Source of the DNA: Isoptericola halalbus
Lineage (GTDB): Bacteria > Actinomycetota > Actinomycetes > Actinomycetales > Cellulomonadaceae
Length of the DNA: 45,720 nt
Reading direction: 5' to 3'
Assembly (NCBI GenBank): GCA_009663185.1
Contig: VJZX01000009.1
Location: 112,452-158,171 of the forward strand
Part shown: positions 8,894 to 17,510 of the stretch, piece by piece
Numbering within the stretch: the first letter of the stretch is position 1
How the letters are laid out: every line of letters starts with the position of its first letter
Translations under genes and position numbers: made by a program
The notes under the pieces: model-generated
The model's input: only the letters and a program-made list of their open reading frames with translations
What the model was told of the DNA's origin: nothing
The model's database searches: none

Positions 8894-9064
8894 ATGTCCG
8901 AAGAGCGCCCCACCGTTGAGGGCAGCTCGAATGCTGGTGGACCGCCGCGCGTTCCCGGGTGGGTCAAGGTTCTCGGGGTGGCGCTCCTGGTACTCCTCGC
9001 GGCGGTCGTGGTGCTGATGGTGCTCGGGGTCGGCGGCGAGCACGGGCCGGGTCGTCACGCATGA
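8894..9064 (+). CDS. Small single-span membrane protein (56 aa)
   Basis: A short gene with a clear Shine-Dalgarno (TAGGAG, 8883-8888) encodes MSEERPTVEGSS..., with a proline-rich linker and one strong transmembrane helix (VLGVALLVLLAAVVVLMVLG, about residues 27-46) ending in a short GEHGPGRHA tail. Its stop codon overlaps the start of the next gene (ATGA at 9061-9064), so the two are translationally coupled. No function is known. It may be a partner or stabiliser of the downstream membrane protein under control of the divergent TetR. Confidence 0.75.
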   Translation: MSEERPTVEGSSNAGGPPRVPGWVKVLGVALLVLLAAVVVLMVLGVGGEHGPGRHA

Positions 9065-9576
9065 TGATGCCGCCGCGGCTGCGGAAGGCGATGCTTGCAC
9101 TCCATGTGGCGACGTCGGTGGGGTGGCTCGGCGCGATCGTCGCGTATATCGCGCTCAACGTCCCGGTGATCGTCGGAGGTGACGAGCAGCTGGTGCGCGC
9201 AGCGCACCTGATGATGCAACCGGTGGCGTGGTACGGCGTGCTGCCGCTGGCCGTTGCCTCGCTCGTGACCGGGATCGTGCAGTCCCTGGGTACGCCGTGG
9301 GGGCTGTACCGGCACTACTGGGTGCTGGTCAGTCTGCTGATGACGGTGTTCGCGACGGTGATCCTGATCCTGCACCTGCCCGACGTCGACGCCCTCGCTG
9401 CGAGGGCGGCCGATCCGGCCACGAGTGCCGCTGACCTCGGCGGAGATCTGTTCCACTCCGTCGGGGGACTTGTCGTGCTCCTGGTGCCGCTCGTGCTCAA
9501 CCTCTACAAGCCGCGCGGCCTGACCCGATACGGCTGGCGCAAGCAGCAGGAGCAGCGCGCGGCCGTCGAGCGCTGA
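9061..9576 (+). CDS. Multi-span membrane protein of unknown function
   Basis: This 171-residue integral membrane protein has about four transmembrane helices: LHVATSVGWLGAIVAYIAL (about 12-30), a second near 52-75, HYWVLVSLLMTVFATVILIL near 87-106, and VGGLVVLLVPLVLNLYK near 138-154. It resembles small actinobacterial membrane proteins annotated as DUF2269-like; I am not certain of the exact family. The ATG at 9061 overlaps the stop codon of the upstream 56-residue gene. Coupled expression and the divergent TetR suggest a small, inducible membrane unit. Confidence 0.7.
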   Translation: MMMPPRLRKAMLALHVATSVGWLGAIVAYIALNVPVIVGGDEQLVRAAHLMMQPVAWYGVLPLAVASLVTGIVQSLGTPWGLYRHYWVLVSLLMTVFATVILILHLPDVDALAARAADPATSAADLGGDLFHSVGGLVVLLVPLVLNLYKPRGLTRYGWRKQQEQRAAVER

Positions 9577-9799
9577 CGATCCCTCGGTCGGAGCATGCTG
9601 TGCGAGGACGTGAGCCGCTCAGGCGAGGCAGAACTCGTTGCCTTCCGACACCCGGATCGCGGAACCGCTCGGCCTCGGGGCTCTACGCCACGATCGCGAC
9701 CAGCCGGCCGAGCCGCACGACGAGGTCGACGTGGCCATGCTCACCGTCGGGGTGCAGGCGCTGCGGGACCTGCGCCACGCCGTGGGCGCTCGCGGCTGA

Positions 9800-10162
9800 T
9801 CACCCGTTGGCCGAGGGAACCCCGATGGAGTAGACCTTGCGGATGGTCTCGGTGACGTCCCAGCGGCCGGACCAGCCCTTGGGCTGGACGATCACGTCCC
9901 CAGCGGAGACCTCATAGCGGTCGCCGGTGGCATCGTCGCTGATCGTGGCGCGACCGCTCAGGATGTAGCAGGTCTCGGTGTCGGGCCGGTCCTGGACGGG
10001 CCAGCCCCCGGGTTCGCACTCCCACACGCCCACCTTCACATCGGCGGGCGCGTCGAACGCGACCGCCGAGATCTGCGGGTCTCCCGAGTCCGCACCCGGT
10101 CGTCGACCCTTCGGCTCGAGGGGTCCGGTGACGGTGTCGGCGGGTTGGTGGACGTAACGCAA
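9800..10162 (-). CDS. Small cupin-domain protein
   Basis: The 120-residue product is a single cupin barrel of the Cupin_3 type, with WECEPGGWPVQDRPDTETCYILSGRATISDD and YEVSAGDVIVQPKGWSGRWDV visible. The histidines that usually bind metal in the first cupin motif are largely missing (the glutamate of ETCYIL remains), so it may be a binding or accessory protein, not a metalloenzyme. It is the last gene of the minus-strand operon HAD1 > FAD oxidase > aldehyde dehydrogenase > cupin, 51 bp after the dehydrogenase. Similar small cupins often accompany amine-oxidase catabolic genes, but their role there is not established. Confidence 0.8.
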   Translation of the reverse strand: MRYVHQPADTVTGPLEPKGRRPGADSGDPQISAVAFDAPADVKVGVWECEPGGWPVQDRPDTETCYILSGRATISDDATGDRYEVSAGDVIVQPKGWSGRWDVTETIRKVYSIGVPSANG

Positions 10163-10213
10163 GGGGGCTCCTTCGTCAGGTTGATCGATTGTCGTGCCTC
10201 GGCGCGGGGCGCC

Positions 10214-11716
10214 TCAGCGGGCCAGGTTCACGATCGTGGCCTTCGGTTCCGTCATGGCCTCGACGGCGAACCGCACGCCTTCCCGGCCGATGCCTGAGTT
10301 CTTGAAGCCGCCGAAGGGCATGGAGTCGACGCGCAGGTCGCTCGTACCGTTGACGACGACGGCTCCCGCGACCAGTCGAGCGGACACCGCGAACGCCGTC
10401 TCGACCGAGCCGGTGAAGACACCGGCCTGAAGTGCATAGTCGCTGCTGTTGGCCCCACGTACCGCGGAGTCGAGATCTTCGAACGGGACGATGGTCACCA
10501 CCGGTCCGAAGACCTCGTCGGTGAGCACCTTCGAGCCCTCCGTGACGTCTGTGAGGACCGTCGGCTCGTAGAAGGCGCCACGTCGGGCTCCGCCGGCATG
10601 GACCGTCGCCCCGTCGGCGACCGCCTTCCCGACCCACTCCTCGACCCGTTGAGCCTCCGACTCGCTGACGAGCGGACCGACGTCCGTCTCCGGGTCGTGC
10701 TTGCTCCCGACCCTCAACCGCCGGGTGCGCGCGACCGTGTCGCGAAGGAACTCGTCGTAGACGGACGCATGGACGTACACACGCTGGACCGACAGACAGT
10801 TCTGTCCGGCCACGCCGAAAGCGCCGTCGACTACCGCCTCGACGGCGTCTGCGAGCGCCGCGTCCGAGCAGACGATCGTCGGGTTGTTCCCGCCGAGCTC
10901 CATCAGCATCTTCCGCGGTCCGGCGGCGGCAGTGATCTTCGCCGCGGTCCTCGGCCCACCGGTGAACGATATGAGCGCGACCCGCTGGTCGGTGACCAGG
11001 GCTTGGCCGGCCCGGGCGCTGCCGCAGACCACGGCAACTCGTCCCGCCGGCACGCCCGCCGAGAGCAGGAGATCGACGAACGCCAACGACGTCAGAGGGG
11101 TGTGGTCCGAGGGTTTGAGGACCACGCCGTTGCCGCCGATGAGCGCCGGCCCGAGCTTGTGCGCCACCAGGTTGAGAGGGTCGTTGAACGAGGTGAGCGC
11201 GGCGACGACGCCGACCGGCTCGCGAGTGAACCAGCCGACCCTGCCGTGACCGTTCCGGCTCGCCGAGAACGGGATCGTCTCGCCGGTGAGGACCGACCCG
11301 GCTTCGGCGGAGAGTCGGAGGGTCTCCACGCAGCGGACCACCTCGCGCTCGGCCTCCGCGAGGGTCTTGACCCCTTCGGAGGCGATGAGGCGGGCGAACC
11401 GGGCGGAGTCCTGAGCCAGCAGCCGTGACGCCTGATGGAGGGCCTCGCTGCGGGCCCACAGCGTCCACTCCTCCGTCGCGAGCGAGTCCTGGACGCCGGA
11501 CACCGCAGCCGCGACGTCTGCCCGGGTCGAGTCAGCGACGTACCCCAGCAGCCGCCCGTCCTGAGGATCGGTGACCGGGAGCGTGAGGTTGTTGCGCTGC
11601 CAGGAGCTGTTGATGAAGGCCCCGCCCGGCACGGACAGGTCAGGAACGGGATCAGTGACGATCCGAGGACCGCTGGCGCGATCCTCGGTCAGCACCCGCT
11701 GGTCTGATGTGCTCAT
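10214..11716 (-). CDS. NAD(P)-dependent aldehyde dehydrogenase
   Basis: This 500-residue ALDH-superfamily enzyme would oxidise the aldehyde made by the neighbouring amine oxidase. The full catalytic set is present: the Asn in TSFNDP (N178), the general base Glu in LMELGGNNP (E273), and the nucleophile Cys in GVAGQNCLS (C307). The cofactor-binding SFTGG is near residue 250. The first 25 residues are an unconserved extension. The ATG at 11714-11716 lies 14 bp downstream of the FAD oxidase stop codon, placing it within the operon. Its closest relatives are probably semialdehyde or lactaldehyde dehydrogenases; the substrate cannot be named from sequence. Confidence 0.9.
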   Translation of the reverse strand: MSTSDQRVLTEDRASGPRIVTDPVPDLSVPGGAFINSSWQRNNLTLPVTDPQDGRLLGYVADSTRADVAAAVSGVQDSLATEEWTLWARSEALHQASRLLAQDSARFARLIASEGVKTLAEAEREVVRCVETLRLSAEAGSVLTGETIPFSASRNGHGRVGWFTREPVGVVAALTSFNDPLNLVAHKLGPALIGGNGVVLKPSDHTPLTSLAFVDLLLSAGVPAGRVAVVCGSARAGQALVTDQRVALISFTGGPRTAAKITAAAGPRKMLMELGGNNPTIVCSDAALADAVEAVVDGAFGVAGQNCLSVQRVYVHASVYDEFLRDTVARTRRLRVGSKHDPETDVGPLVSESEAQRVEEWVGKAVADGATVHAGGARRGAFYEPTVLTDVTEGSKVLTDEVFGPVVTIVPFEDLDSAVRGANSSDYALQAGVFTGSVETAFAVSARLVAGAVVVNGTSDLRVDSMPFGGFKNSGIGREGVRFAVEAMTEPKATIVNLAR

Positions 11717-11730
11717 GTCTGGACTCCTCG

Positions 11731-13008
11731 TCAGCTGAACCGGTCGACGACCTTGGCGTAACCGCCGATGAGCGGCAGGAACCACGGCGGTCCGAAGTGG
11801 CCGGGAACGGCCGGGTTCGGCAGGTGCTCCCAGAGGTTCCGGGACGGCTTGCCGAGCATGGACAGCGCCATCTGCTTGCCCATGTAGGTCGCCATCTGGA
11901 CCCCGTGGCCGCTGTAGCCGAGCGAGTAGTGCACCCCGTTGCGCTCCCCGGCGTGCACCATCTGGTCCATCGTCAGGTCGACGAGCCCGCCCCACGTGTA
12001 GTCGACCCGCGCCGAGGCCAGGTAGGGGAACAGCGTGGTCATCGCGCGCTTGAGGATCTCCGCGCTCTTGACGTCGGAGTCCGGGCTGGACAGCGCGAAC
12101 CGCGCGCGGCCTCCGAAGAGCAGCCGGTTGTCCGGCGTGATGCGGAAGTAGTACGTGAGCATCTTGTTGTCGGAGGCCTGCCGGTGGCGGGGAAGGACCC
12201 GCCGAGCGGTCTCCTCCGGCAGGGGCTCCGTCACGATGATGAAGCTGCCGACCGGGATGGTCCGCCGCTGGAGCCACGGCGTCAGCGACCCGGTGTAGCC
12301 GCTGGTCGCGATCAGGACCCGGTCGACGTCGACCATGCCGCGGGTCGTGCGGACCGCGTGGCCGCCGCCCGGACGGGCGGCCAGCTCGGTGACCTCGGCG
12401 TCCTCGCAGATCGTGACCCCTGCCCGGGTGCCGGCCTCGGCGAGGCCGTGCGCGAACTTGCCGACGTGGACGCCGGCCCCGAGCGGATCCACCATGCCGC
12501 CGGCGTAGAAGTCGGTGCCGATCTCGGTGTGGAGGTCCTGCTTGTCGACGACGGTGACCGAGTAGTCCGCGAGCTTGGACAGGGTCTCCTGCGTCTTGCG
12601 CATCTGGCCGACCTGCTTGTCGTTCATGGCCAGGGTCAGCTTGCCGGAGCGCTGGAAGTCGCAGTCGATCGAGTGCTCCTTCACCAGCTCCTCGATCGTG
12701 TCGATGGCTCGGTTGTACTCCGAGAACATCTCGAGGCCACGGGCCTGGCCGTACCGCTTGATGGCCTTGCCGACCCCGATCGCGAGACCGGTGGTCGCCA
12801 TGCCTCCGTTGCGGCCCGAGGCGCCCCAGCCGACCGTGTGCGAGTCGAGCACGACGACGGACGCCCCGTGCTGCGCGGCCTCGAGGGCGGCGGACAGGCC
12901 GGTGAAGCCGGCCCCGACGATGGCGATGTCGGCACGCTCGGGCACGGGGGTCCGGCGGTAGTCACCGGACGGCGTCGCGGTGTCGAGCCAATAGGGCGTG
13001 AGCTTCAC
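11731..13008 (-). CDS. FAD-dependent amine oxidase 1 (PuuB/OrdL, DAO superfamily)
   Basis: A 425-residue flavoprotein with the layout of gamma-glutamylputrescine oxidase-type enzymes, which oxidise an amine to an imine/aldehyde with release of hydrogen peroxide and ammonia or an amine. The Rossmann FAD motif is IAIVGAGFTGLSAALEAA near residue 28-45, followed by the substrate-side GASGRNGGMATTG. A conserved YFRITPDNRLLFGGRAR lies near 290-306 and a C-terminal GYSGHGVQMATYMG completes the FAD site. The N-terminal YWLDTA is typical of this family. No gamma-glutamyl-amine ligase is nearby, so the gamma-glutamyl route is unlikely. It is the second gene of the HAD1 operon and a clear paralogue of the oxidase at 27842-29119. 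Confidence 0.9.
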   Translation of the reverse strand: MKLTPYWLDTATPSGDYRRTPVPERADIAIVGAGFTGLSAALEAAQHGASVVVLDSHTVGWGASGRNGGMATTGLAIGVGKAIKRYGQARGLEMFSEYNRAIDTIEELVKEHSIDCDFQRSGKLTLAMNDKQVGQMRKTQETLSKLADYSVTVVDKQDLHTEIGTDFYAGGMVDPLGAGVHVGKFAHGLAEAGTRAGVTICEDAEVTELAARPGGGHAVRTTRGMVDVDRVLIATSGYTGSLTPWLQRRTIPVGSFIIVTEPLPEETARRVLPRHRQASDNKMLTYYFRITPDNRLLFGGRARFALSSPDSDVKSAEILKRAMTTLFPYLASARVDYTWGGLVDLTMDQMVHAGERNGVHYSLGYSGHGVQMATYMGKQMALSMLGKPSRNLWEHLPNPAVPGHFGPPWFLPLIGGYAKVVDRFS

Positions 13009-13033
13009 CTGTTGCTCCTCAAGGTGCGCCGGG

Positions 13034-13708
13034 TCAGATGCCGAGGAGCGAGTTGAGCTCGTCCAGGGACTTCACGGTCGTGTAGTTGTAGGCCGGGCTC
13101 TGGGGGTCGTAGCCGCGGTCGAGGAAGACCTTGTTCGTGAACCCGAGGTCGTCGGCGGGCATCAGGTCGTAACGCGTGTGCGACGAGACGTGGAGGAAGT
13201 CCTCCGGCTTCGCGTCGAGCTGGTCGAGCATGTACTCGAACGCCTGGTAGCGCGGCTTGTAGAAGCCGGCCTGCTCCGCGGTGTAGACGGCGTGGAAGTC
13301 CGCTCCCAGCTTGGGGACGGAGACGTCGAGGTACTTGGTGTCCGCGTTGGACAGGATCACGAGGGGGAAGTTGTCGCCGAGCTTCTTCAGCGGCGCGGGG
13401 ATGTCGGCGTGCGGCCCCCAGGTGAGCACGGCGGCGGCGAGCTGTTGGCCGGCGTCCTCGTTGACCTCGAGCCCCCACTTCTTGCATGTCCGTGCGTAGG
13501 CGTCGTGCAGGACCTGGTCGTAGGCGTAGAACTCGCCGCAGACCTGGTCGTAGCGGTACTTGCTGAACTGACGGAGGAAGACGTCGGTCTGCTCCTCGGT
13601 CAGGCGGTCGCCGATCAGGCTACGGGTGGTGCTGGCGATCTCGAAGTAGATCAGCGTGCCGTAGCAGTCGAACGAGACGTACTGCGGGCGGGGGATGGAG
13701 GTCGACAT
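13034..13708 (-). CDS. HAD-superfamily hydrolase, haloacid dehalogenase type II-like (HAD1)
   Basis: This 224-residue protein has a Rossmann HAD core with a C1 helical cap. Motif I is SFDCYGTL: the nucleophile is D14, but the residue two positions on is Tyr, as in L-2-haloacid dehalogenases, not the Asp of phosphatases. Motif II is VILSNAD (S120), motif III is K151 in FYKPRY, and motif IV reads HVSSHTRYDL, so the first acidic residue of the usual GD pair is Ser. Chemistry at carbon is therefore more likely than phosphatase activity. The ATG at 13706-13708 follows GGGA in the message. It is the first gene of the operon and is paired with an amine oxidase; a real dehalogenase role is unproven. 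Confidence 0.85.
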   Translation of the reverse strand: MSTSIPRPQYVSFDCYGTLIYFEIASTTRSLIGDRLTEEQTDVFLRQFSKYRYDQVCGEFYAYDQVLHDAYARTCKKWGLEVNEDAGQQLAAAVLTWGPHADIPAPLKKLGDNFPLVILSNADTKYLDVSVPKLGADFHAVYTAEQAGFYKPRYQAFEYMLDQLDAKPEDFLHVSSHTRYDLMPADDLGFTNKVFLDRGYDPQSPAYNYTTVKSLDELNSLLGI

Positions 13709-13765
13709 CGTTGTTCCCATCGGTGTGCGGTGCAGTGGCGTGGGCGCCGACGGCGGCGCGCACCC

Positions 13766-13796
13766 AACGTAGCGCACCGCCTGCCGATTGTCGACC
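13766..13796 (-). promoter_or_regulatory. Promoter of the HAD1 operon with GGTCGA-type operator (site 1)
   Basis: On the minus strand TCGACA (13789-13794) and TACGTT (13766-13771) are 17 bp apart and read toward HAD1. The -35 lies inside GGTCGACAATCGGCA (13782-13796), one mismatch from the GGTCGA-N3-TCGACC inverted repeat seen elsewhere in the window. The neighbouring GntR gene is divergent; a TTGACA at 13812-13817 may be its own -35. Confidence 0.6.
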
Positions 13797-13897
13797 GTCG
13801 GCCGCATTCCGTTGACACTTGCCTTCTGATGGCGGAGACTGCTAGAGGCAACGTACCGGGGCCGATCAGCGGTGCCGGTGACCGAGGGGAGTCGATC

Positions 13898-14614
13898 GTG
13901 GCAGTGTCCGGGCTGAGTTCGCTGAAGACGCTCGAGCGGAAGTCGACCTCCGATCGCATCGCCGAAGATCTGCGGCAGATGATCATCGAGGGACGGCTCA
14001 TGCCGGGCGAACAGCTGGCCGAGGCACGAATCGCCGAGCTGCTCGACGTGTCCCGCGCCCCCGTGCGTGAGGCGCTGCAGCAGCTCGTCCAGCAGAAGCT
14101 GCTGGTCGCCGCGCGGAACCGGGGTGTCTCGGTGGTGACCTTCACGGCGTCCGACATCTGGGAGATCTACGACGCGCGGTGCGCGATCGAGAGTCACGCT
14201 GCCGGCAGGATCCTCGACGGAGGGCCGGGCGCCCGGGCCCGCGCGACAGACGCCTTGCGGGCGGTCCTGGAGAGGCTGCGCGTCGCGTTGAAGCAAGGCG
14301 ATCACCGGAAGATATCGGCCGTTGACCTGGACTTTCACACCTCGCTGGTCGCCTCTGCGGGCAACTCGCGCCTCGTCGACGCATATTCCATCCTCTCGGC
14401 CCAGACGCTCACGTGCATCAACAGGCTCGAGATCGCGATCCCGTCCGGCGAAGAGCTCATCGACGAGCACGGCGTCCTCATCGACGCCCTTGCTGCTGGT
14501 GAGCGAGAGGCGTTGCTGAAGGCCATCAACGACCACCTGACCGTGGCCGCAAGCCACCTCACGTCGCCGCAGTCCCAGGGTCGGACCGATGGAGAGCCCG
14601 GCCTGCCTCGCTGA
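13898..14614 (+). CDS. GntR-family regulator, FCD subgroup (GntR1)
   Basis: The 238-residue regulator has an N-terminal winged helix and a C-terminal helical FCD ligand domain typical of FadR-like repressors. The wHTH shows SDRIAEDLRQMIIEGRLMPGEQLAEARIAELL with recognition helix DVSRAPVREALQQL. The FCD domain contains YDARCAIESHAAGRI and the metal-site-like DLDFHTSLV. The GTG at 13898 is preferred because it follows GAGGGGAG at 6 bp; an in-frame ATG at 13829 lacks such a site and may lie upstream of the transcript start. It sits between the HAD1 operon and the ABC importer, both of which carry the same operator motif, so it probably controls both. Confidence 0.88.
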   Translation: MAVSGLSSLKTLERKSTSDRIAEDLRQMIIEGRLMPGEQLAEARIAELLDVSRAPVREALQQLVQQKLLVAARNRGVSVVTFTASDIWEIYDARCAIESHAAGRILDGGPGARARATDALRAVLERLRVALKQGDHRKISAVDLDFHTSLVASAGNSRLVDAYSILSAQTLTCINRLEIAIPSGEELIDEHGVLIDALAAGEREALLKAINDHLTVAASHLTSPQSQGRTDGEPGLPR

Positions 14615-14789
14615 TCCGACGTTCGGCGCCCACCGAACCGCGTGGCCGCGACGCTCACCCAAGCGCGCTCGACGACGCCCGCCCCGCTCAGACCCACGGC
14701 TGTCGCTGCCGGTCTCGGGGCGGGCGCCGTGTTGTCTCTGCGCGCCCCGCGTGCTCGCGGTCTCGCGAAACAAGCTGTTTACGGACGAG

Positions 14790-14820
14790 TGTCGACAATC
14801 GTCTGTCGGCATGCTTGTAT
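14790..14820 (+). promoter_or_regulatory. Promoter of the ABC importer with GGTCGA-type operator (site 2)
   Basis: TGTCGACAATCGTCT (14790-14804) matches the operator seen at five other places (core GTCGACAATCG). It contains TCGACA (14792-14797), which sits 17 bp before TTGTAT (14815-14820), an acceptable -35/-10 pair reading toward the binding-protein gene at 14856. The -10 is weak, so the exact start is uncertain. Confidence 0.55.
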
Positions 14821-14855
14821 TGGACGCGTCACTCCACCGCTTGAAGGGAACGACC

Positions 14856-15794
14856 ATGAGAGTGCAACGAAGCAAGCTCGCCGCGTCCGTCCTCGGAGCC
14901 GTGCTGCTGGTGTCGGCCAGCGGGTGCGGCGCGACGACCGCCACCTCTAGCGACGGGGCCCCGGGCACCGACAGCACCCCCGCCGACGCGCCGCCGACGG
15001 TCCAGCCCGACCCCGAGGCGATCAAGCTGTTGCCGGCAGACCTGCAGGACGGCGGCACGATCACCATGGCCGCGGACCTGCACTACCCGCCCACCTCGTT
15101 CCTCGCTGAGGACAACACGACGCCGGTCGGCTACAACGTCGACATCGCCCACCTGCTGGGTGAGGCGCTCGGGCTCGAGGTCGAGGTCAAGAACGTGACC
15201 TGGGATGGAGTGATCCCCGGCATCGCCGCTCACCGCTACGACTTCACCGCCACCAACATGACCCCGACCCCGGACCGGCTCGAGGTGCTGGACATGATCA
15301 CCTACTGGTCGGCCGGGTCGTCGCTCATCGTGGCGAAGGGCAACCCGCTGGACCTGAGCCTGGCCGACCAGTCCATGTGCGGGAAGAAGATCTCGGTCAT
15401 GACCGGTAGCACGCAGCAGGAGAAGTATCTGCCGGAGATCTCCGAGGCGTGCGAGGCCAACGGCCAGGACGCCGTCGACGCCGTGGTCCTGCCGAACGTC
15501 CAGGGTGCGCTCACCCAGCTGGCCTCGAAGCGCATCGACGGCGTCTTCTCCGACACGTCGCAGCTGGCCTGGGCGGAGAAGCAGCAGCCGCAGGCGTTCG
15601 AGCTGCTCTCGCCGCAGTATCAGAAGAAGGAGGGCGACGACATCGTCGCCCTCGGTCTTCCCAACGACTCCCCGCTCACCCCGGCGCTCCATGCCGCGAT
15701 GCAGTACCTGATCGACGACGGGGCGTACCAGGCCGCGCTGGACCGGTGGGGGCTGGGCGCGGGCGCCATCCCGACCTCCGAGACCCTGAGCTAG
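14856..15794 (+). CDS. ABC transporter substrate-binding lipoprotein, amino-acid type
   Basis: This 312-residue extracellular binding protein of family 3 (polar amino acids) delivers ligand to the permease encoded next. The ATG at 14856 follows GAAGGGA at 6 bp. A lipoprotein signal is present: basic MRVQRSK, hydrophobic LAASVLGAVLLVSAS, then Cys24 in SGC. The mature part starts with a Thr/Pro/Asp-rich linker, then GTITMAADLHYPP and YNVDIAHLLGEALGLEVEVKN, both typical of this fold, and KISVMTGSTQQEKYLPE in the second lobe. A conserved amino-acid-binding Arg is not obvious, so the ligand may not be a standard alpha-amino acid. It heads the operon SBP > permease > ATPase > flavin oxidase. Confidence 0.92.
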   Translation: MRVQRSKLAASVLGAVLLVSASGCGATTATSSDGAPGTDSTPADAPPTVQPDPEAIKLLPADLQDGGTITMAADLHYPPTSFLAEDNTTPVGYNVDIAHLLGEALGLEVEVKNVTWDGVIPGIAAHRYDFTATNMTPTPDRLEVLDMITYWSAGSSLIVAKGNPLDLSLADQSMCGKKISVMTGSTQQEKYLPEISEACEANGQDAVDAVVLPNVQGALTQLASKRIDGVFSDTSQLAWAEKQQPQAFELLSPQYQKKEGDDIVALGLPNDSPLTPALHAAMQYLIDDGAYQAALDRWGLGAGAIPTSETLS

Positions 15795-15852
15795 TCCGAT
15801 GGCTCCAGACGTCGGCGTGCTCAACAAGAGCCCCTCCGAGGAGGCAAAGGCA

Positions 15853-16746
15853 ATGGATGCGACTGACAAGCCGCGACTGCACAGGCGTGGGCCGCTCGAG
15901 TACGCGGCCTGGGCGGCCTGCGTGCTGGTCGGTGCGGGGTTGGCGCACACGCTGGTCACGAACGAGAACTACCAGTGGAACGTGGTGGGCCAGTACTTCA
16001 CCGCTCCGACGATCCTGCAGGGCCTGCGACTGACGATCGTCCTGACGTTCCTGGCCATGTTCTTCGGAACCATCCTGGGCATGGTCATCGCCGTGATGCG
16101 AGCCTCGACGATCCGCCCGGTCCAGCTCCTGGCGTCGGGCTACATCACCTTCTTCCGGGGAACCCCGGTGCTGGTGCAGCTCATCTTCTGGTTCAACATC
16201 GCCGCGCTGTACCCGAACATCGCGGTCGGGATCCCGTTCACCGGCATCTCGCAGGCGGTCGACGTCAACGTGCTGATGAGCGCGACCACCGCGGCGATCA
16301 TCGGCCTGTCGCTCAACGAGGCGGCCTATCTCGCGGAGATCATCCGCGGTGGCTTCGCGTCGGTGGACAAGGGCCAGATCGAGGCGGCCGACTCGCTCGG
16401 GATGAGCGCCCGGAAGAAGCTGTTCCGAGTGATCATCCCGCAGGCGATGCCCACCGTCGTCCCGGCGACGGGCAACCAGGTGATCGGGATGTTCAAAGAG
16501 ACGTCGCTGGTCAGCGTGCTGGGCGTGGCCGAGCTGCTGCAGAGCACCCAGCTGATCTACGCCCGCACCTACCAGGTCATCCCCCTGCTGATCGTGGCCT
16601 GCCTGTGGTACCTCATCATGACGCTGGCCCTCAGCTACCCCCAGTCCCTGATCGAGAAGAGGTACTCGCTCGTGCGATCTCGGGTGAGCAACGAGGCCAA
16701 CGAGGCCCTGGTCGACCCCGTGCCGATGGGTGGTGAGGCGCGATGA
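15853..16746 (+). CDS. ABC transporter permease, polar amino acid family
   Basis: Inner-membrane subunit of the importer (297 residues). About five to six transmembrane helices are visible, for example [39 protein letters not shown] and [18 protein letters not shown]. The ATPase-contact EAA loop is [20 protein letters not shown]. The [15 protein letters not shown] segment is characteristic of HisM/GlnP-type permeases. The ATG at 15853 follows a GGAGG at about 8 bp; an in-frame ATG at 15799 would add 18 residues. It ends in an ATGA overlap with the ATPase gene. Confidence 0.92.
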   Translation: MDATDKPRLHRRGPLEYAAWAACVLVGAGLAHTLVTNENYQWNVVGQYFTAPTILQGLRLTIVLTFLAMFFGTILGMVIAVMRASTIRPVQLLASGYITFFRGTPVLVQLIFWFNIAALYPNIAVGIPFTGISQAVDVNVLMSATTAAIIGLSLNEAAYLAEIIRGGFASVDKGQIEAADSLGMSARKKLFRVIIPQAMPTVVPATGNQVIGMFKETSLVSVLGVAELLQSTQLIYARTYQVIPLLIVACLWYLIMTLALSYPQSLIEKRYSLVRSRVSNEANEALVDPVPMGGEAR

Positions 16747-17510
16747 ACGGCGACGGAACCGTCTACGCCCGCAAGCTGCGCAAGTCCTACGGCGACCGGG
16801 TGGTGCTCGGCAGCATCGACCTGGACGTCAGGTGCGGCGAGATCGTGTGCATCATCGGCCCCAGCGGGTCGGGCAAGTCCACGCTGCTGAGGTGCATCGA
16901 CGGGCTCGAGGAGGTCGACCGAGGGATCCTCAGGGTGAACGGCGAGGACCTCGGGTTCGTCGAGACCGACACCGCCTACCGTGCGCGCAACCGCAAGGAG
17001 GTGGCGATGCAGCGCACCCGGATGGGCATGGTCTTCCAGCAGTTCAACCTGTTCCCGAACATGACCGCGCGGGAGAACGTGATGGCCGGGCCGGTGCTGG
17101 TCAAGGGCGCCGCCAAGAAGGCGGCGGCCTCGCGGGCGGACTCGCTGCTGGCCGACGTCGGCCTGGCCGGACACGGTGACCACTATCCGTGGCAGCTCTC
17201 CGGCGGGCAGAAGCAGCGTGTGGCGATCGCCCGTGCCCTCGCGATGGACCCGAACGTGATGCTCTTCGACGAGCCCACGAGCGCCCTGGACCCCGAGCGG
17301 GTCGGGGAGGTCCTGGCGGTCATGAAGGGTCTGGCGGAGCGGGGGATGACCATGCTCGTGGCCACCCACGAGATGGGCTTCGCCAAGGAGGTGGCCGACA
17401 CCGTGATCTTCATGGACGGCGGCGTGGTCGTGGAGCAGGGGCCGCCCGCGGAGGTGCTGGGCAATCCCAAGGAACCCCGGACGCAGAAGTTCCTGGCACA
17501 GGTGCTGTGA
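16743..17510 (+). CDS. ABC transporter ATP-binding protein, polar amino acid family
   Basis: The 255-residue motor subunit of the importer. Walker A is GPSGSGKST (residues 39-47), the Q-loop is in [10 protein letters not shown], the signature is LSGGQKQR, Walker B is [14 protein letters not shown] and the switch His is in VATHEMGF. It overlaps the permease stop codon (ATGA) and its own stop overlaps the next start (TGATG), so it is tightly coupled on both sides. A single permease gene means the importer is probably a permease homodimer with two copies of this subunit. Confidence 0.94.
   Translation: MNGDGTVYARKLRKSYGDRVVLGSIDLDVRCGEIVCIIGPSGSGKSTLLRCIDGLEEVDRGILRVNGEDLGFVETDTAYRARNRKEVAMQRTRMGMVFQQFNLFPNMTARENVMAGPVLVKGAAKKAAASRADSLLADVGLAGHGDHYPWQLSGGQKQRVAIARALAMDPNVMLFDEPTSALDPERVGEVLAVMKGLAERGMTMLVATHEMGFAKEVADTVIFMDGGVVVEQGPPAEVLGNPKEPRTQKFLAQVL

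Noticed and set aside
9577-9799. Short frames between the membrane-protein gene and the cupin gene
   Set aside because: They show no ribosome site, no motif and low-complexity Arg/Pro-rich translations, so nothing is called there.
14766-14783. GAAAC-N6-TTTAC upstream of the importer, resembling half of a GlnR box
   Set aside because: Only one half is present, the second 5-mer has a mismatch, and no further boxes lie at the 6-bp spacing.
13709-15067. The minus-strand frame of HAD1 stays open for about 450 more codons upstream, opposite GntR1
   Set aside because: The extra part has no recognisable domain, lies antisense to a clear GntR gene, and the HAD family starts just before motif I. The ATG at 13706-13708 has a suitable ribosome site.
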